Assembly (NCBI GenBank): GCA_902482185.1
Contig: CABSZR010000029.1
Coordinates: 1-11,188, forward strand
Source of the DNA: an uncultured Collinsella sp.
Lineage (GTDB): Bacteria; Actinomycetota; Coriobacteriia; Coriobacteriales; Coriobacteriaceae
Direction of reading: 5' to 3'
Length of the DNA: 11,188 bases
This document shows positions 1 to 6,330 of this stretch, piece by piece. Position numbers and translations under genes: made by a program. Numbering within the stretch: position 1 is the stretch's first letter; each line of letters starts with the position of its first letter. The notes under the pieces are model-generated. The model had not been told where the DNA came from. It saw only the letters and a program-made list of their open reading frames with translations, and made no database searches.

Positions 1-347
1 GTATAGGCGCGCACCAAGCCACCAGGTCCCAACAGCGTGCCACCAAAATAGCGCGTCACCACGCAGCAAACATTTTTGAGCCCCGCGCCGCGCAGCACCT
101 CGAGCGTCGGCATACCGCTCGTGCGGCTCGGCTCACCATCATCGCTCTGGCGCTCGCGTCCATCGACTAAAATCCACGCGGGAACATTGTGTCGAGCGTC
201 GTAATGACGCTTGCGAACCATCTCGATAAAGGCATTCGCCTCATCCTCGGACTCAATATGGACCAGCTGGGCAATAAACCGGCTCTTGCGGTCCACAAAC
301 TCGCCCGTAGCCTCATTATTCGATTGCAGAGTAAAATAGCTGTCCAA
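1..347 (-). CDS. yigZ: YigZ/IMPACT-family protein (3' end missing)
   Basis: This is the N-terminal 115 codons of an IMPACT/UPF0029 family protein; the gene leaves the window at its left edge. The family (bacterial YigZ, eukaryotic IMPACT) has a ribosomal-S5-like fold and is linked to translation control, but its exact bacterial role is unsettled. Visible signatures, in order, are RKSRFIAQL (about residues 20-28), DARHNVPAW (50-58), SDDGEPSRTSGMP (68-80) and VTRYFGGTLLGPGGLVRAY (97-115), which match the conserved core closely. The start must be TTG: an in-frame TGA lies just upstream and no ATG or GTG follows it. Of two adjacent TTG codons (350-348 and 347-345), the second sits 5 nt from a GAGGGG ribosome binding site (358-353) and is preferred. 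The gene lies downstream of rnpB on the same strand, with no clear promoter of its own. Confidence 0.9.
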   Translation of the reverse strand, partial: MDSYFTLQSNNEATGEFVDRKSRFIAQLVHIESEDEANAFIEMVRKRHYDARHNVPAWILVDGRERQSDDGEPSRTSGMPTLEVLRGAGLKNVCCVVTRYFGGTLLGPGGLVRAY

Positions 348-580
348 CAAAGCCCCTCAACAAAATAAAGCGCGGCAACAAACAGTCTCAATAATACGGC
401 AAAGAACGTACCGTTAATCCCGGTAAATAGAACGGCAACACCGATGATTCCGTAAACGAAAGCGAGAACCCGTCAGCGCGAGCAAGGTGCCTTGAAAGAC
501 GAAGGCATTGACCTTATGGTCATGCCCGAAGGCTTGAAAGGCAGATTGCCGCGCTGACGGGTTCGCAGCGTCAACAAAGT
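348..580. other. Intergenic region between yigZ and rnpB
   Basis: This gap holds a long imperfect hairpin (listed separately) and, between it and yigZ, an AT-richer stretch (about 350-462). Read on the minus strand in a frame different from yigZ, that stretch gives a strikingly hydrophobic translation (for example GIIGVAVLFTGINGTFF, then AVLLRLFVAALYFVEGL). The frame has no ATG or GTG, is closed by TGA inside the hairpin, and runs on out of frame into yigZ. It may be the remnant of a membrane-protein gene or simply a T-rich leader. No tRNA or intact small gene was found. Confidence 0.4.
466..564 (-). repeat. About 100-nt imperfect hairpin downstream of rnpB
   Basis: The outer arms are a perfect 15-bp inverted repeat, GAACCCGTCAGCGCG (466-480) and its complement (550-564). 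Pairing continues inward with short internal loops: 482-485 with 546-549, 488-493 with 538-543, a tandem G-A/A-G mismatch, 496-498 with 533-535, and 504-513 with 518-526 (one bulge), capped by a TTAT loop. Nearly the whole segment therefore folds into one rod. On the minus strand it starts 17 nt after the end of rnpB and is followed by a modestly T-rich stretch (TTTCGTTT), so it could act as the rnpB terminator or 3' stabiliser. It could equally be a short palindromic repeat element or a separate structured RNA. It does not match the conserved apical sequence of SRP RNA on either strand. Confidence 0.5.
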
Positions 581-943
581 GCTGAGTGGGCCGATAAGCC
601 GGGTTCTGTCGTGAACGGTCATTTATCTTGTCTGAACGTTACCGTGCAGCTCCACGCACGCTACCCGAACGCGGACCGGGCCGGCCCATAGCGTTCCTAT
701 TCGCGCTTGCTCCGGATGGGGCTTGCCAAGCCGCCGTGTTGCCACGACGCTGGTGGTCTCTTACACCACCGTTTCAGCTTTTCCCTTTACGCCTTGCGGC
801 GCAGGTGGGAGTCTTCTTTTCTGCGGCGCTTTCCGTCGGATCACTCCGCCCGGCCGTTAGCCGGCATCCCGCCCTCTGGAGCCCGGACTTTCCTCACGCG
901 TACTGCAAGCAGCACATCGCGCGACCGTCTGGCCCACTCAGCA
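581..943 (-). ncRNA. rnpB: RNase P RNA, class A
   Basis: This is the catalytic RNA of ribonuclease P, which removes 5' leaders from precursor tRNAs. On the minus strand the near-universal segments are present: GAGGAAAGTCCGGGCTCC (895-878) at the 5' side of P4, AGAGGGCGGGATGCC after it, GGCAAGCCCCATCCGGAGCA in the specificity domain, and ACAGAACCCGGCTTATCGG (609-591) at the 3' side of P4. The ends are fixed by a perfect 12-bp P1 helix: GCTGAGTGGGCC at 942-931 pairs with GGCCCACTCAGC at 592-581. The length of about 363 nt and the layout fit class A. Open reading frames that cross this interval on both strands are accidental. The exact 5' end (942-944) is inferred from P1 and the upstream -10 element. 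Confidence 0.97.
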
Positions 944-950
944 GTGCAAG

Positions 951-979
951 AGTGTAACACACCGTTGCCGCAGGCAATG
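951..979 (-). promoter_or_regulatory. Probable rnpB promoter
   Basis: On the minus strand an extended -10 element, TGTTACACT (959-951), lies about 7-8 nt before the predicted 5' end of the RNase P RNA. A weak -35 candidate (CATTGC at 979-974 with a 17-nt spacer, or ATTGCC with 16 nt) precedes it. Its position relative to P1 is the main support. Confidence 0.5.
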
Positions 980-1220
980 GCACAACACAAGGGCTCGCAC
1001 GATAAACCAAGAACCACCCATGCGCTACAATAGTCCCGTCGATGGGCAACGTCGTCAGTCGAGACGCGACCGCGCTCCGCACCCCTCCGTCTACTCGGTA
1101 CGTTCCCGCCTCCTCCCCGAGGCGGGATGTCGGCATTTTTCATGCACCGACAACCCAATAGCAAACAGACAACCCGGGCAGCATTGCGCACGGATAGCAT
1201 CGCGCGCCTCAGCAGCAAAT

Positions 1221-1254
1221 GCAAAAAGGGATCCGTCCATTGCGGACGGATCCC
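1221..1254 (-). terminator. Intrinsic terminator of rpsA
   Basis: An 11-bp perfect stem (1226-1236 GGGATCCGTCC with 1242-1252, 13 bp including the flanking A-T pairs) has a 5-nt loop and is followed on the minus strand by five T residues (1225-1221). It begins about 27 nt after the rpsA stop codon. Confidence 0.92.
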
Positions 1255-1280
1255 TTAAAACAAGTGATCGTCAAACCGAT

Positions 1281-2447
1281 TTACTCGGCGTCGGTCTCCT
1301 CGTCCTTCTTCTCGGAAGGCAGCGGGGTAACCTCGATCTCGACGCCCAGAGTCTCAGCAGCAGACTTCATGGACAGGGAGATACGACGACGGTCGAGGTC
1401 GATCTCCATGACCTTGACCTGAACCTTGTCGCCCACGTGGGTGACCTGAGAAGGCTGGTCGACGTGCTTGTTGGCCATCTCGGAGATGTGCACCAGGCCC
1501 TCGATGCCCTCGCCCAGGTCGACGAAAGCGCCGAACGGGACAAGCTTGGTCACAGTGCCCTCGACGATAGCGCCGACGGGGTACTTCTTGACCAGTGCGC
1601 GCCACGGATCCTCGGTGGTCTGCTTGAGACCCAGGGAGATGCGCTCACGGTTGAGATCGACGTCGAGAACCTCGACCTCGACCTCCTGGCCGACCTTGAC
1701 AACCTCGGAAGGATGGTTGACGTGGTTCCAGGAGAGCTCGGAGATGTGGATGAGGCCGTCGATGCCGCCGAGGTCGACGAAGGCGCCGAAGTCGACGATG
1801 GAGGAAACGGTGCCCTGGAGACGCATGCCAGACTTGAGCTTGGACAGGATCTCGGAGCGCTCGGCCTTACGGGACTCCTCGAGCACGACGCGACGGGAGA
1901 GGACGACGTTGTTGCGGTTGCGGTCCATCTCGATAACGCGGGCCTCGATGCGGGTGCCCATGTAGGAGGTGAGGTCCTTGACGCGACGGAGGTCGACGAG
2001 GGAAGCGGGCAGGAAGCCACGCAGGCCGATGTCGAGGATCAGGCCGCCCTTGACAACCTCGATAACCTCGCCCTCGACGTTCTCGCCGGAGTTGAACTTC
2101 TCCTCGATGCGGTTCCAAGCACGCTCGTACTCGGCACGCTTCTTGGACAGGACCAGACGACCGTCCTTGTCCTCCTTCTGGAGAACCAGAGCCTCGATGG
2201 GATCACCGAGTGCAACGATGTCTGCAGGGTTAGCGTCCTTGCGGATGGACAGCTCGCGGACCGGGATAACGCCCTCGGACTTGAATCCGATGTCAACGAG
2301 CACCTCGTCATGCTCGATCTTAACGACAGTGCCGTTAACGAGATCGCCCTCATCAAAGTCGGTAATCGTACCGTCGATGAGGTTGTTCATCTCCTCCTCG
2401 TTGACATCGTCAAGAGAGAAAATGGACGAGTTCTGAATCTCACTCAA
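1281..2447 (-). CDS. rpsA: 30S ribosomal protein S1
   Basis: S1 binds mRNA on the 30S subunit and helps structured or weakly led messages enter the ribosome. The 388-residue product has four S1/OB-fold RNA-binding repeats at about residues 34-103, 120-186, 205-274 and 291-361. The third and fourth carry the classic sequences VDFGAFVDLGGIDGLIHISEL (split: VDFGAFVDLGG, then DGLIHISELSW) and VPFGAFVDLGEGIEGLVHISE. An acidic tail (EKKDEETDAE) ends the protein. E. coli S1 has six repeats and 557 residues; four-repeat forms are normal in Gram-positive and actinobacterial lineages. The start is TTG (2447-2445), giving MSEIQNSS, with AAGGGG 7-8 nt upstream as the ribosome binding site and no better in-frame start. 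The gene is monocistronic, with a strong terminator behind it and a divergently oriented HAD gene upstream. Confidence 0.96.
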   Translation of the reverse strand: MSEIQNSSIFSLDDVNEEEMNNLIDGTITDFDEGDLVNGTVVKIEHDEVLVDIGFKSEGVIPVRELSIRKDANPADIVALGDPIEALVLQKEDKDGRLVLSKKRAEYERAWNRIEEKFNSGENVEGEVIEVVKGGLILDIGLRGFLPASLVDLRRVKDLTSYMGTRIEARVIEMDRNRNNVVLSRRVVLEESRKAERSEILSKLKSGMRLQGTVSSIVDFGAFVDLGGIDGLIHISELSWNHVNHPSEVVKVGQEVEVEVLDVDLNRERISLGLKQTTEDPWRALVKKYPVGAIVEGTVTKLVPFGAFVDLGEGIEGLVHISEMANKHVDQPSQVTHVGDKVQVKVMEIDLDRRRISLSMKSAAETLGVEIEVTPLPSEKKDEETDAE

Positions 2448-2762
2448 AGGTGGACCCCTTTCGAACTACGGGGCCCCGATTGCTAGGACCTACAGAAGGG
2501 TGCGACAAGCACACAACGTTTAGGAACACTCGGGAGCCGACAGATACTAATGTGACGCTTATGCAATCACGTTCGTATAGGTTACGGGGAAATGAGTTCA
2601 ATTTCAAGCGTGAACTGCGATTTTTTACTCGTGTGGAGACTTTTTCGTAATCTTATGAACACACGTCTCCGCAACTTGACGATAACCAGCCAGGCATTCG
2701 GCTTTGGGGTAAAGTATCCGGAGCCAACGACTCTAGATCAAATTTACGAGAAAGGTGCCCGC
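2448..2762. other. Divergent promoter region between rpsA and the HAD gene
   Basis: This 315-bp gap separates two divergent genes and should hold promoters for both. A possible plus-strand promoter is GTGACG (2552-2557), an 18-nt spacer and TATAGG (2576-2581), which would give the HAD gene a leader of about 175 nt. For rpsA, TTGTCG with a 17-nt spacer and TAGCAA on the minus strand (about 2505-2477) is a weak candidate. A reading frame continues upstream of the HAD start to 2592, but its translation lacks family resemblance and its codon use is AT-richer, so it is treated as leader. No RNA gene was recognised. Confidence 0.35.
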
Positions 2763-3521
2763 GTGCTCAAAGCAGTCGTTTTCGATATGGACGAGACGCT
2801 TCTTAGCATCAACCTCAACGCGTTCATCCTTCGCTATTTTAAGGATGTCTCATCGATGCTCGCGGATATCGGGCACCGCAGCCGCGGTGGCACGATGGCG
2901 CGCCTCGGCACCATCCTGGTCGACCTCAACGCCAATCGCCGCAGCGGCACGGACAACCGCACCAATCTTGAGTTTTACCAAGAAGAGGTCGAGCGCCGAT
3001 GCGGGATCTGCCTCTCCGACCCCCTCATCTACGAGGCGTTTACCTACTACGACCGCGAAGTGCTTCCGTACAAGAACGACGATGTCATCAACGCCCACGC
3101 CATGCCGGGCGCACACGCCGCGCTCCAGGCCGTACAGGACGCAGGGCTGCGCTGCGCGCTCTTTACCAACCCCAGCTTTCCCCAGGGCGCCATCGAGTGC
3201 CGCATGGGTTGGGGCGACCTGGCCGACGCTCCCTTTGAGCTCGTCACGCACATGGGAAACACCACCCGCTGCAAGCCCGATGCCACCTACTATCTAGAGC
3301 AGCTTCAGGTGATGGGGCTCGAGCCGCACGAGGTCCTTATGGTTGGCAACGATCCCAAACGCGACTTCCCGTCCCCCGATTGCGGCATCCAAACCGCCTT
3401 TGTGGGCCAGGGCAAGCCCAGCCGAGCCACCTGGCGCGGAACCATGGAAGACTTCGCCCGCGACTTTAACGCCGTAATCGAGGCCTTCTACGAGCACCAA
3501 ATAGCCGACGAACTATCGTAG
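2763..3521 (+). CDS. HAD-superfamily hydrolase (phosphatase)
   Basis: The 252-residue protein is a haloacid dehalogenase-type phosphohydrolase with all four catalytic motifs. Motif I is VVFDMDETL (nucleophile Asp8, acid/base Asp10), motif II is ALFTNPS (Thr135), motif III is the lysine in CKPDATYYLEQL (Lys171) and motif IV is VGNDPKRDF (Asp197 and Asp201 region). A helical cap lies between motifs I and II (about residues 16-110), as in subfamily I enzymes. The substrate cannot be read from sequence. The start is taken as GTG at 2763, 7 nt after GAAAGG and giving (M)LKAVVFDMDET; a longer in-frame extension to 2592 has no ribosome binding site or conserved sequence. The gene converges on the cysteine desulfidase gene, and its stop is 19 nt before a 21-bp inverted repeat. 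Confidence 0.9.
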   Translation: MLKAVVFDMDETLLSINLNAFILRYFKDVSSMLADIGHRSRGGTMARLGTILVDLNANRRSGTDNRTNLEFYQEEVERRCGICLSDPLIYEAFTYYDREVLPYKNDDVINAHAMPGAHAALQAVQDAGLRCALFTNPSFPQGAIECRMGWGDLADAPFELVTHMGNTTRCKPDATYYLEQLQVMGLEPHEVLMVGNDPKRDFPSPDCGIQTAFVGQGKPSRATWRGTMEDFARDFNAVIEAFYEHQIADELS

Positions 3522-3540
3522 GCGCCAGAACATCTAGCGC

Positions 3541-3607
3541 AGTTGCGGTGAGATAGTTCCTGTTTGCCCCTCACCCGGGTAATTTTAGGAACTATCTCAC
3601 CGCAACT
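3541..3607. repeat. Perfect 21-bp inverted repeat between convergent genes
   Basis: The left arm (3541-3561, beginning AGTTGCGGTGAGATAGTTCC) and the right arm (3587-3607) are exact reverse complements. They are separated by 25 nt that contain the palindrome ACCCGGGT (3573-3580). The element fills most of the 92-bp gap between the ends of the HAD and cysteine desulfidase genes. Neither side is followed by a T run, so it is not a standard intrinsic terminator, though such a stem between convergent genes could still stop transcription. It has the form of a palindromic intergenic repeat or miniature mobile element. There is no second copy in this window. Confidence 0.75.
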
Positions 3608-3613
3608 TAATAT

Positions 3614-4933
3614 CTAGCAGACCTGGGTTTTACCGATCATGATGTTGAGGATCTCGATGTCGGTGTCCTTCATGCCCACGCGGCCTACGTAGCCCATACT
3701 GGCGATTGTCTGCTCAACGGTATCTTGGATCAGGCCCTCGCCGGCGCGGAAGCCGCGACCCTGCATGGCCATATCATGGCCCAGAATCGCCGCATCGACG
3801 GCAGCCGAGATCTTGGCGGCACAGCTCGCCTTGGCGCCGTCGCACACGATGCCGCCCACGTTACCGAGCGTATTCGAGACCGTCGCGCCAATCTGCTCGC
3901 GCGTGCCACCGCACAGCCAGGTAATCGCAGCGCCGGCGCCGCACGCGGCGCAAATAGCACCGCAAAACGCCGAGAGCGCACCAATATAGCTCTTGATATG
4001 CACGGCGATAAGATCGGACAGCATCACGGCGCGCACCAAGCGCTCGTGGTCGCAACGCAGGTACTCGGCATACTCCATGACGGGCAATGCGCAGGTAATG
4101 CCCTGATTGCCCGAGCCGCACACAATGGCGACCGGCAGTGCGCAGCCGTTCATGCGGGCGTCGGACCCGGCGGCCGCACGGGCACGAGCACGGCAGGCGA
4201 CGTCATCGGCACGAGCACCCAGCAGCGTACGACCCACCTCGGCGCCCCAAGCGTGCGCAAGGCCCTCGGCACTGATTGCGCCATTCAGCTCAATCTGACG
4301 CTCAACGGCAGCGCGGGCGTCCTCAATGTCACCGTCCTCGATAAAGTCGATGATGGACTCAATGCTCATAGGGGTATCGGCCTTATCCGCCGCCCGCTCG
4401 GCCACCACGCGCTCGGCGCAGGCGGCACACTCCCCCGCCGACTTGCCGCATACCGGAATACCATCGAGCGTATGGCACGTGACATTAGTGTGGTGATCGG
4501 TAATCTCGACGACCGCGGTATGGCCCCCGGCCGTCGCAGTCACCTTGATGTAGAGGTTGGGCACACCTTCGACAAGCGACACATCGCAGTAGCCGGCGTC
4601 GGCGAGGAGCTCGGCCACGCGAGCGCGGTCTTCATCGTTAACGCTCTCGAGCACCTCGAGCGCGCTCTTAGCGTCGCCGCCCACGGCACCCAGCACGGCC
4701 GCGGCCTCAATACCGTGCATACCGCCCGAGTTGGGCACGGTCACGCTCTTAACGTTCTTGATGATGTTGCCCGAGCAGGCAACATCCATATGATCGGGTT
4801 CGCAACCGAGCGTCTGGCTCGCCAACGCCGCTGCATAGGCAACGGCAATGGGCTCGGTGCAGCCGAGCGCACAGACAAGCTCGCGGTTCAAAACATCGCA
4901 AAACGCGGTATCACGAAGGGAATCGGCAGGCAT
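3614..4933 (-). CDS. cyuA: L-cysteine desulfidase (UPF0597, CyuA/YhaM family)
   Basis: The 439-residue protein belongs to the serine-dehydratase-alpha-like family that includes E. coli CyuA (YhaM) and archaeal L-cysteine desulfidase. These iron-sulfur enzymes split L-cysteine to pyruvate, ammonia and sulfide. Full family length and motifs are present: GCTEPIAVAYAAA (24-36, with Cys25), SGNIIKNVKSVTVPN (54-68), CGSGNQGIT (272-280), FCGAICAACGAG (323-334) and GGIVCDGAKASCAAK (360-374). Cys25, Cys272, the cysteine group at 324-331 and Cys364 are the likely cluster-binding positions. The ATG start lies 6 nt after GGAG. The gene stands alone; the cysteine importer (CyuP) often paired with it is not in the window. 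An 18-bp palindrome overlaps its promoter. A general L-serine deaminase function is the main alternative. Confidence 0.9.
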   Translation of the reverse strand: MPADSLRDTAFCDVLNRELVCALGCTEPIAVAYAAALASQTLGCEPDHMDVACSGNIIKNVKSVTVPNSGGMHGIEAAAVLGAVGGDAKSALEVLESVNDEDRARVAELLADAGYCDVSLVEGVPNLYIKVTATAGGHTAVVEITDHHTNVTCHTLDGIPVCGKSAGECAACAERVVAERAADKADTPMSIESIIDFIEDGDIEDARAAVERQIELNGAISAEGLAHAWGAEVGRTLLGARADDVACRARARAAAGSDARMNGCALPVAIVCGSGNQGITCALPVMEYAEYLRCDHERLVRAVMLSDLIAVHIKSYIGALSAFCGAICAACGAGAAITWLCGGTREQIGATVSNTLGNVGGIVCDGAKASCAAKISAAVDAAILGHDMAMQGRGFRAGEGLIQDTVEQTIASMGYVGRVGMKDTDIEILNIMIGKTQVC

Positions 4934-4948
4934 AGGTATCTCCTACTT

Positions 4949-4987
4949 GTATAACGGACTGGGCTCTCAAAAAGAGTTAACTCTTTT
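4949..4987 (-). promoter_or_regulatory. Promoter and palindromic operator of the cysteine desulfidase gene
   Basis: AAAAGAGTTAACTCTTTT (4970-4987) is a perfect 18-bp palindrome 37 bp upstream of the ATG. A -10 candidate, TTATAC, lies on the minus strand at 4954-4949, so the palindrome covers the position of the -35 box, which is otherwise poor (CTCTTT or ACTCTT). This is the layout of a regulated promoter. In E. coli, cyuA is controlled by the Lrp-type activator CyuR (DecR); whether a homologue acts here is inference. Confidence 0.55.
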
Positions 4988-5098
4988 ATTTGATAACAAT
5001 GCATCAGAAACCGCAACCATGGTTCCGACGGACGGCGCTTAAGCGCAATCTGACGGCATTCATTCATGAAAAGCCGGTCTTGTTGCATGCTAAAGCGT

Positions 5099-5127
5099 TT
5101 GACCAAAAAACGCCCGAGCGTTTACAC
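5099..5127 (+). promoter_or_regulatory. Possible rpiB promoter
   Basis: TTGACC (5099-5104), a 17-nt spacer and TTACAC (5122-5127) form a candidate promoter about 80 bp before the rpiB start. The spacer carries an inverted repeat, AAACGC-CCGA-GCGTTT (5108-5123). An alternative -10, TATCAT (5139-5144), lacks a good -35. The -10 match is weak, so the call rests mainly on the -35 box and position. Confidence 0.35.
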
Positions 5128-5204
5128 AAAAGTCGCGCTATCATGCAGTCGAACGCGGTAAAACCTTTAGCAATTCCGCCGCACGGACCAGAGAGGAACC
5201 ACTC

Positions 5205-5672
5205 ATGAAGATTGGTATCGGCAACGACCATGCCGCCGTCGAGCTCAAGAACATCATTTCCGAGCACCTGAAGGAGCGCGGCTGCGAGGTCGTGAACTTT
5301 GGCACCGACACCTCCGAGAGCTTTGACTACCCCATCGCCGGCTACAAGGTGGGTAAGGCCGTTGCCAACGGCGACGTCGACCTGGGCATCCTCATCTGTG
5401 GCACCGGCGTCGGTATCAGCCTGGCTGCTAACAAGGTAGAGGGCGTGCGCGCCGTCGTGTGCTCCGAGCCCTTCAGCGCCAAGCTCTCCCGTATGCACAA
5501 CAACACCAACGTGCTCGCCTTTGGCGCCCGCGTCGTGGGCTCCGAGCTCGCTAAGATGATTGTCGACGAGTGGCTCGACGCCGAGTTTGAGGGCGGTCGT
5601 CACGAGCGTCGCGTTAACCTCCTCAACGAGATCGACCACACGCGCGGCCTCAAGGTCGTCGACGAGGCCTAA
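5205..5672 (+). CDS. rpiB: Ribose-5-phosphate isomerase B
   Basis: RpiB interconverts ribose 5-phosphate and ribulose 5-phosphate in the non-oxidative pentose phosphate pathway. The 155-residue product matches the RpiB/LacAB family over its whole length: GNDHAAVELK (6-15), the active-site segment ICGTGVGISLAANK (64-77) with Cys65, MHNNTNVLAFGARVVG (97-112) with the catalytic-base histidine His98, and a phosphate-binding RHERRV (132-137). An isomerase for another sugar phosphate (allose type) is possible in this family but less likely. The ATG start follows GAGAGGAA by 6 nt. The gene is monocistronic, with an upstream promoter candidate and a strong intrinsic terminator 28 bp after the stop. 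Confidence 0.94.
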   Translation: MKIGIGNDHAAVELKNIISEHLKERGCEVVNFGTDTSESFDYPIAGYKVGKAVANGDVDLGILICGTGVGISLAANKVEGVRAVVCSEPFSAKLSRMHNNTNVLAFGARVVGSELAKMIVDEWLDAEFEGGRHERRVNLLNEIDHTRGLKVVDEA

Positions 5673-5700
5673 ACTACTCAGTGCCACAAGCTAACAACAG

Positions 5701-5737
5701 GGGCCCGCTCGGAACTCATGTCCGAGCGGGCCCTTTC
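5701..5737 (+). terminator. Intrinsic terminator of rpiB
   Basis: A 13-bp perfect stem (GGGCCCGCTCGGA at 5701-5713 with 5721-5733) has a 7-nt loop and is followed by TTT then CAT on the plus strand. No T run follows it on the minus strand, so it serves rpiB. Confidence 0.88.
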
Positions 5738-5750
5738 ATAGATTTTGGAA

Positions 5751-5785
5751 TAAAAGGGCGCCGCGGATGGAGTTCCGCGGCGCCC
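5751..5785 (-). terminator. Intrinsic terminator of ndk
   Basis: A 12-bp perfect stem (GGGCGCCGCGGA at 5756-5767 with 5774-5785) has a 6-nt loop and is followed on the minus strand by TTTTA (5755-5751). It starts about 38 nt after the ndk stop and lies back to back with the rpiB terminator. Confidence 0.9.
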
Positions 5786-5823
5786 AAGCCACACGCTAAC
5801 AGCTTTAAGGAGTCAAAGCTGGT

Positions 5824-6228
5824 TTAGCCAAAGAAGCGCTTGATCTCGATCTCGGCGTTCTCCAAGCAGTCGGAGCCGTGGATTACGTTAGCGTTGACAT
5901 CGACAGCGAAGTCGCCGCGAATGGTGCCGGGAGCAGCATCAAGCGGGTTGGTAGCACCCATAAGGGTGCGCATCTTGGAGACAGCGGAGAGACCGGAAAC
6001 GACCATCTTGACGACCGGACCGCTCGTCATAAAGTCGCAGAGACCGCCAAAGAAGGGCTTGTCGGCCAGATGGGCGTAGTGCTCCTCGACGGTAGCGCGC
6101 TCGAGCGTGGTCATCTCCATGCGCTCGATGACAAGGCCGCTGCGCTCGATGCGAGCAACAATCTCGCCGATCTTGCGGTCGCGCACGGCGTCGGGCTTAA
6201 TCATGATGAAGGTCTTCTCGATAGCCAT
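5824..6228 (-). CDS. ndk: Nucleoside diphosphate kinase
   Basis: Ndk moves the gamma phosphate between nucleoside triphosphates and diphosphates through a phosphohistidine. The 134-residue protein has the expected length and motifs: TFIMIKPDAV (6-15, Lys11), the Kpn-loop region (SGLSAVSKMRTLMGATNP, 78-95), AAPGTIRGDFA (98-108) and the active-site NVIHGSDC (114-121) with the phosphorylated His117. The start is ATG at 6228, 7 nt after AAAGG; an upstream in-frame ATG at 6270 would add a 14-residue non-conserved leader. The gene is monocistronic, with its own promoter and terminator. It converges on rpiB. Confidence 0.97.
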   Translation of the reverse strand: MAIEKTFIMIKPDAVRDRKIGEIVARIERSGLVIERMEMTTLERATVEEHYAHLADKPFFGGLCDFMTSGPVVKMVVSGLSAVSKMRTLMGATNPLDAAPGTIRGDFAVDVNANVIHGSDCLENAEIEIKRFFG

Positions 6229-6291
6229 AAGGTAGCCTTTCAAGTAGGTTCGCGTGTGCCCAAGTCCCATTCCGGCACCCGCCTGGACTGC

Positions 6292-6319
6292 ATCGTAACA
6301 GAGTTTTAGCTGCAGTTAA
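6292..6319 (-). promoter_or_regulatory. Probable ndk promoter
   Basis: On the minus strand TTAACT (6319-6314), a 16-nt spacer and TACGAT (6297-6292) form a reasonable sigma-70 type promoter, giving a leader of about 57 nt before the ndk start. A G/C-poor stretch lies around and upstream of it. Confidence 0.5.
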
Positions 6320-6330
6320 ACAAAAAGCTG

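Larger units (their letters stand above)
944..1280. other. Intergenic region between rnpB and rpsA
   Basis: This gap of about 337 bp holds the rnpB promoter at one end and the rpsA terminator at the other. Between them I see no supported protein gene. One strong hairpin is present: TCCCGCCTC (1104-1112) pairs with GAGGCGGGA (1119-1127). On the plus strand it is followed by a weaker stem (1129-1134 with 1147-1152) and a T5 run (1136-1140), and a TACAAT box sits at 1025-1030. A short plus-strand transcript is conceivable but not demonstrated. Confidence 0.4.

Noticed and set aside
453..554. Plus-strand frame ending in LMVMPEGLKGRLPR within the hairpin near rnpB
   Set aside because: It is only about 33 codons after a stop, without a ribosome binding site, and lies inside the perfect inverted repeat, so coding is unlikely.
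466..564. SRP (4.5S) RNA or integron attC site as identity of the hairpin
   Set aside because: The conserved SRP apical loop sequence is absent on both strands, and the arms do not fit the attC GTTRRRY/RYYYAAC ends.
628..1224. Several overlapping open frames of 80-127 codons on both strands
   Set aside because: They overlie the RNase P RNA gene and its upstream region; conserved rnpB sequence explains the interval.
1020..2486. A 488-codon plus-strand frame opposite rpsA
   Set aside because: It is the antisense shadow of rpsA, a product of codon bias in GC-rich genes; its translation is low-complexity Asp/Leu/Val-rich sequence. Similar long shadows lie opposite the cysteine desulfidase, argH and argG genes.
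2592..2762. N-terminal extension of the first HAD protein
   Set aside because: The added 57 residues have no family resemblance or ribosome binding site, while GTG at 2763 is well placed behind GAAAGG and right before motif I.
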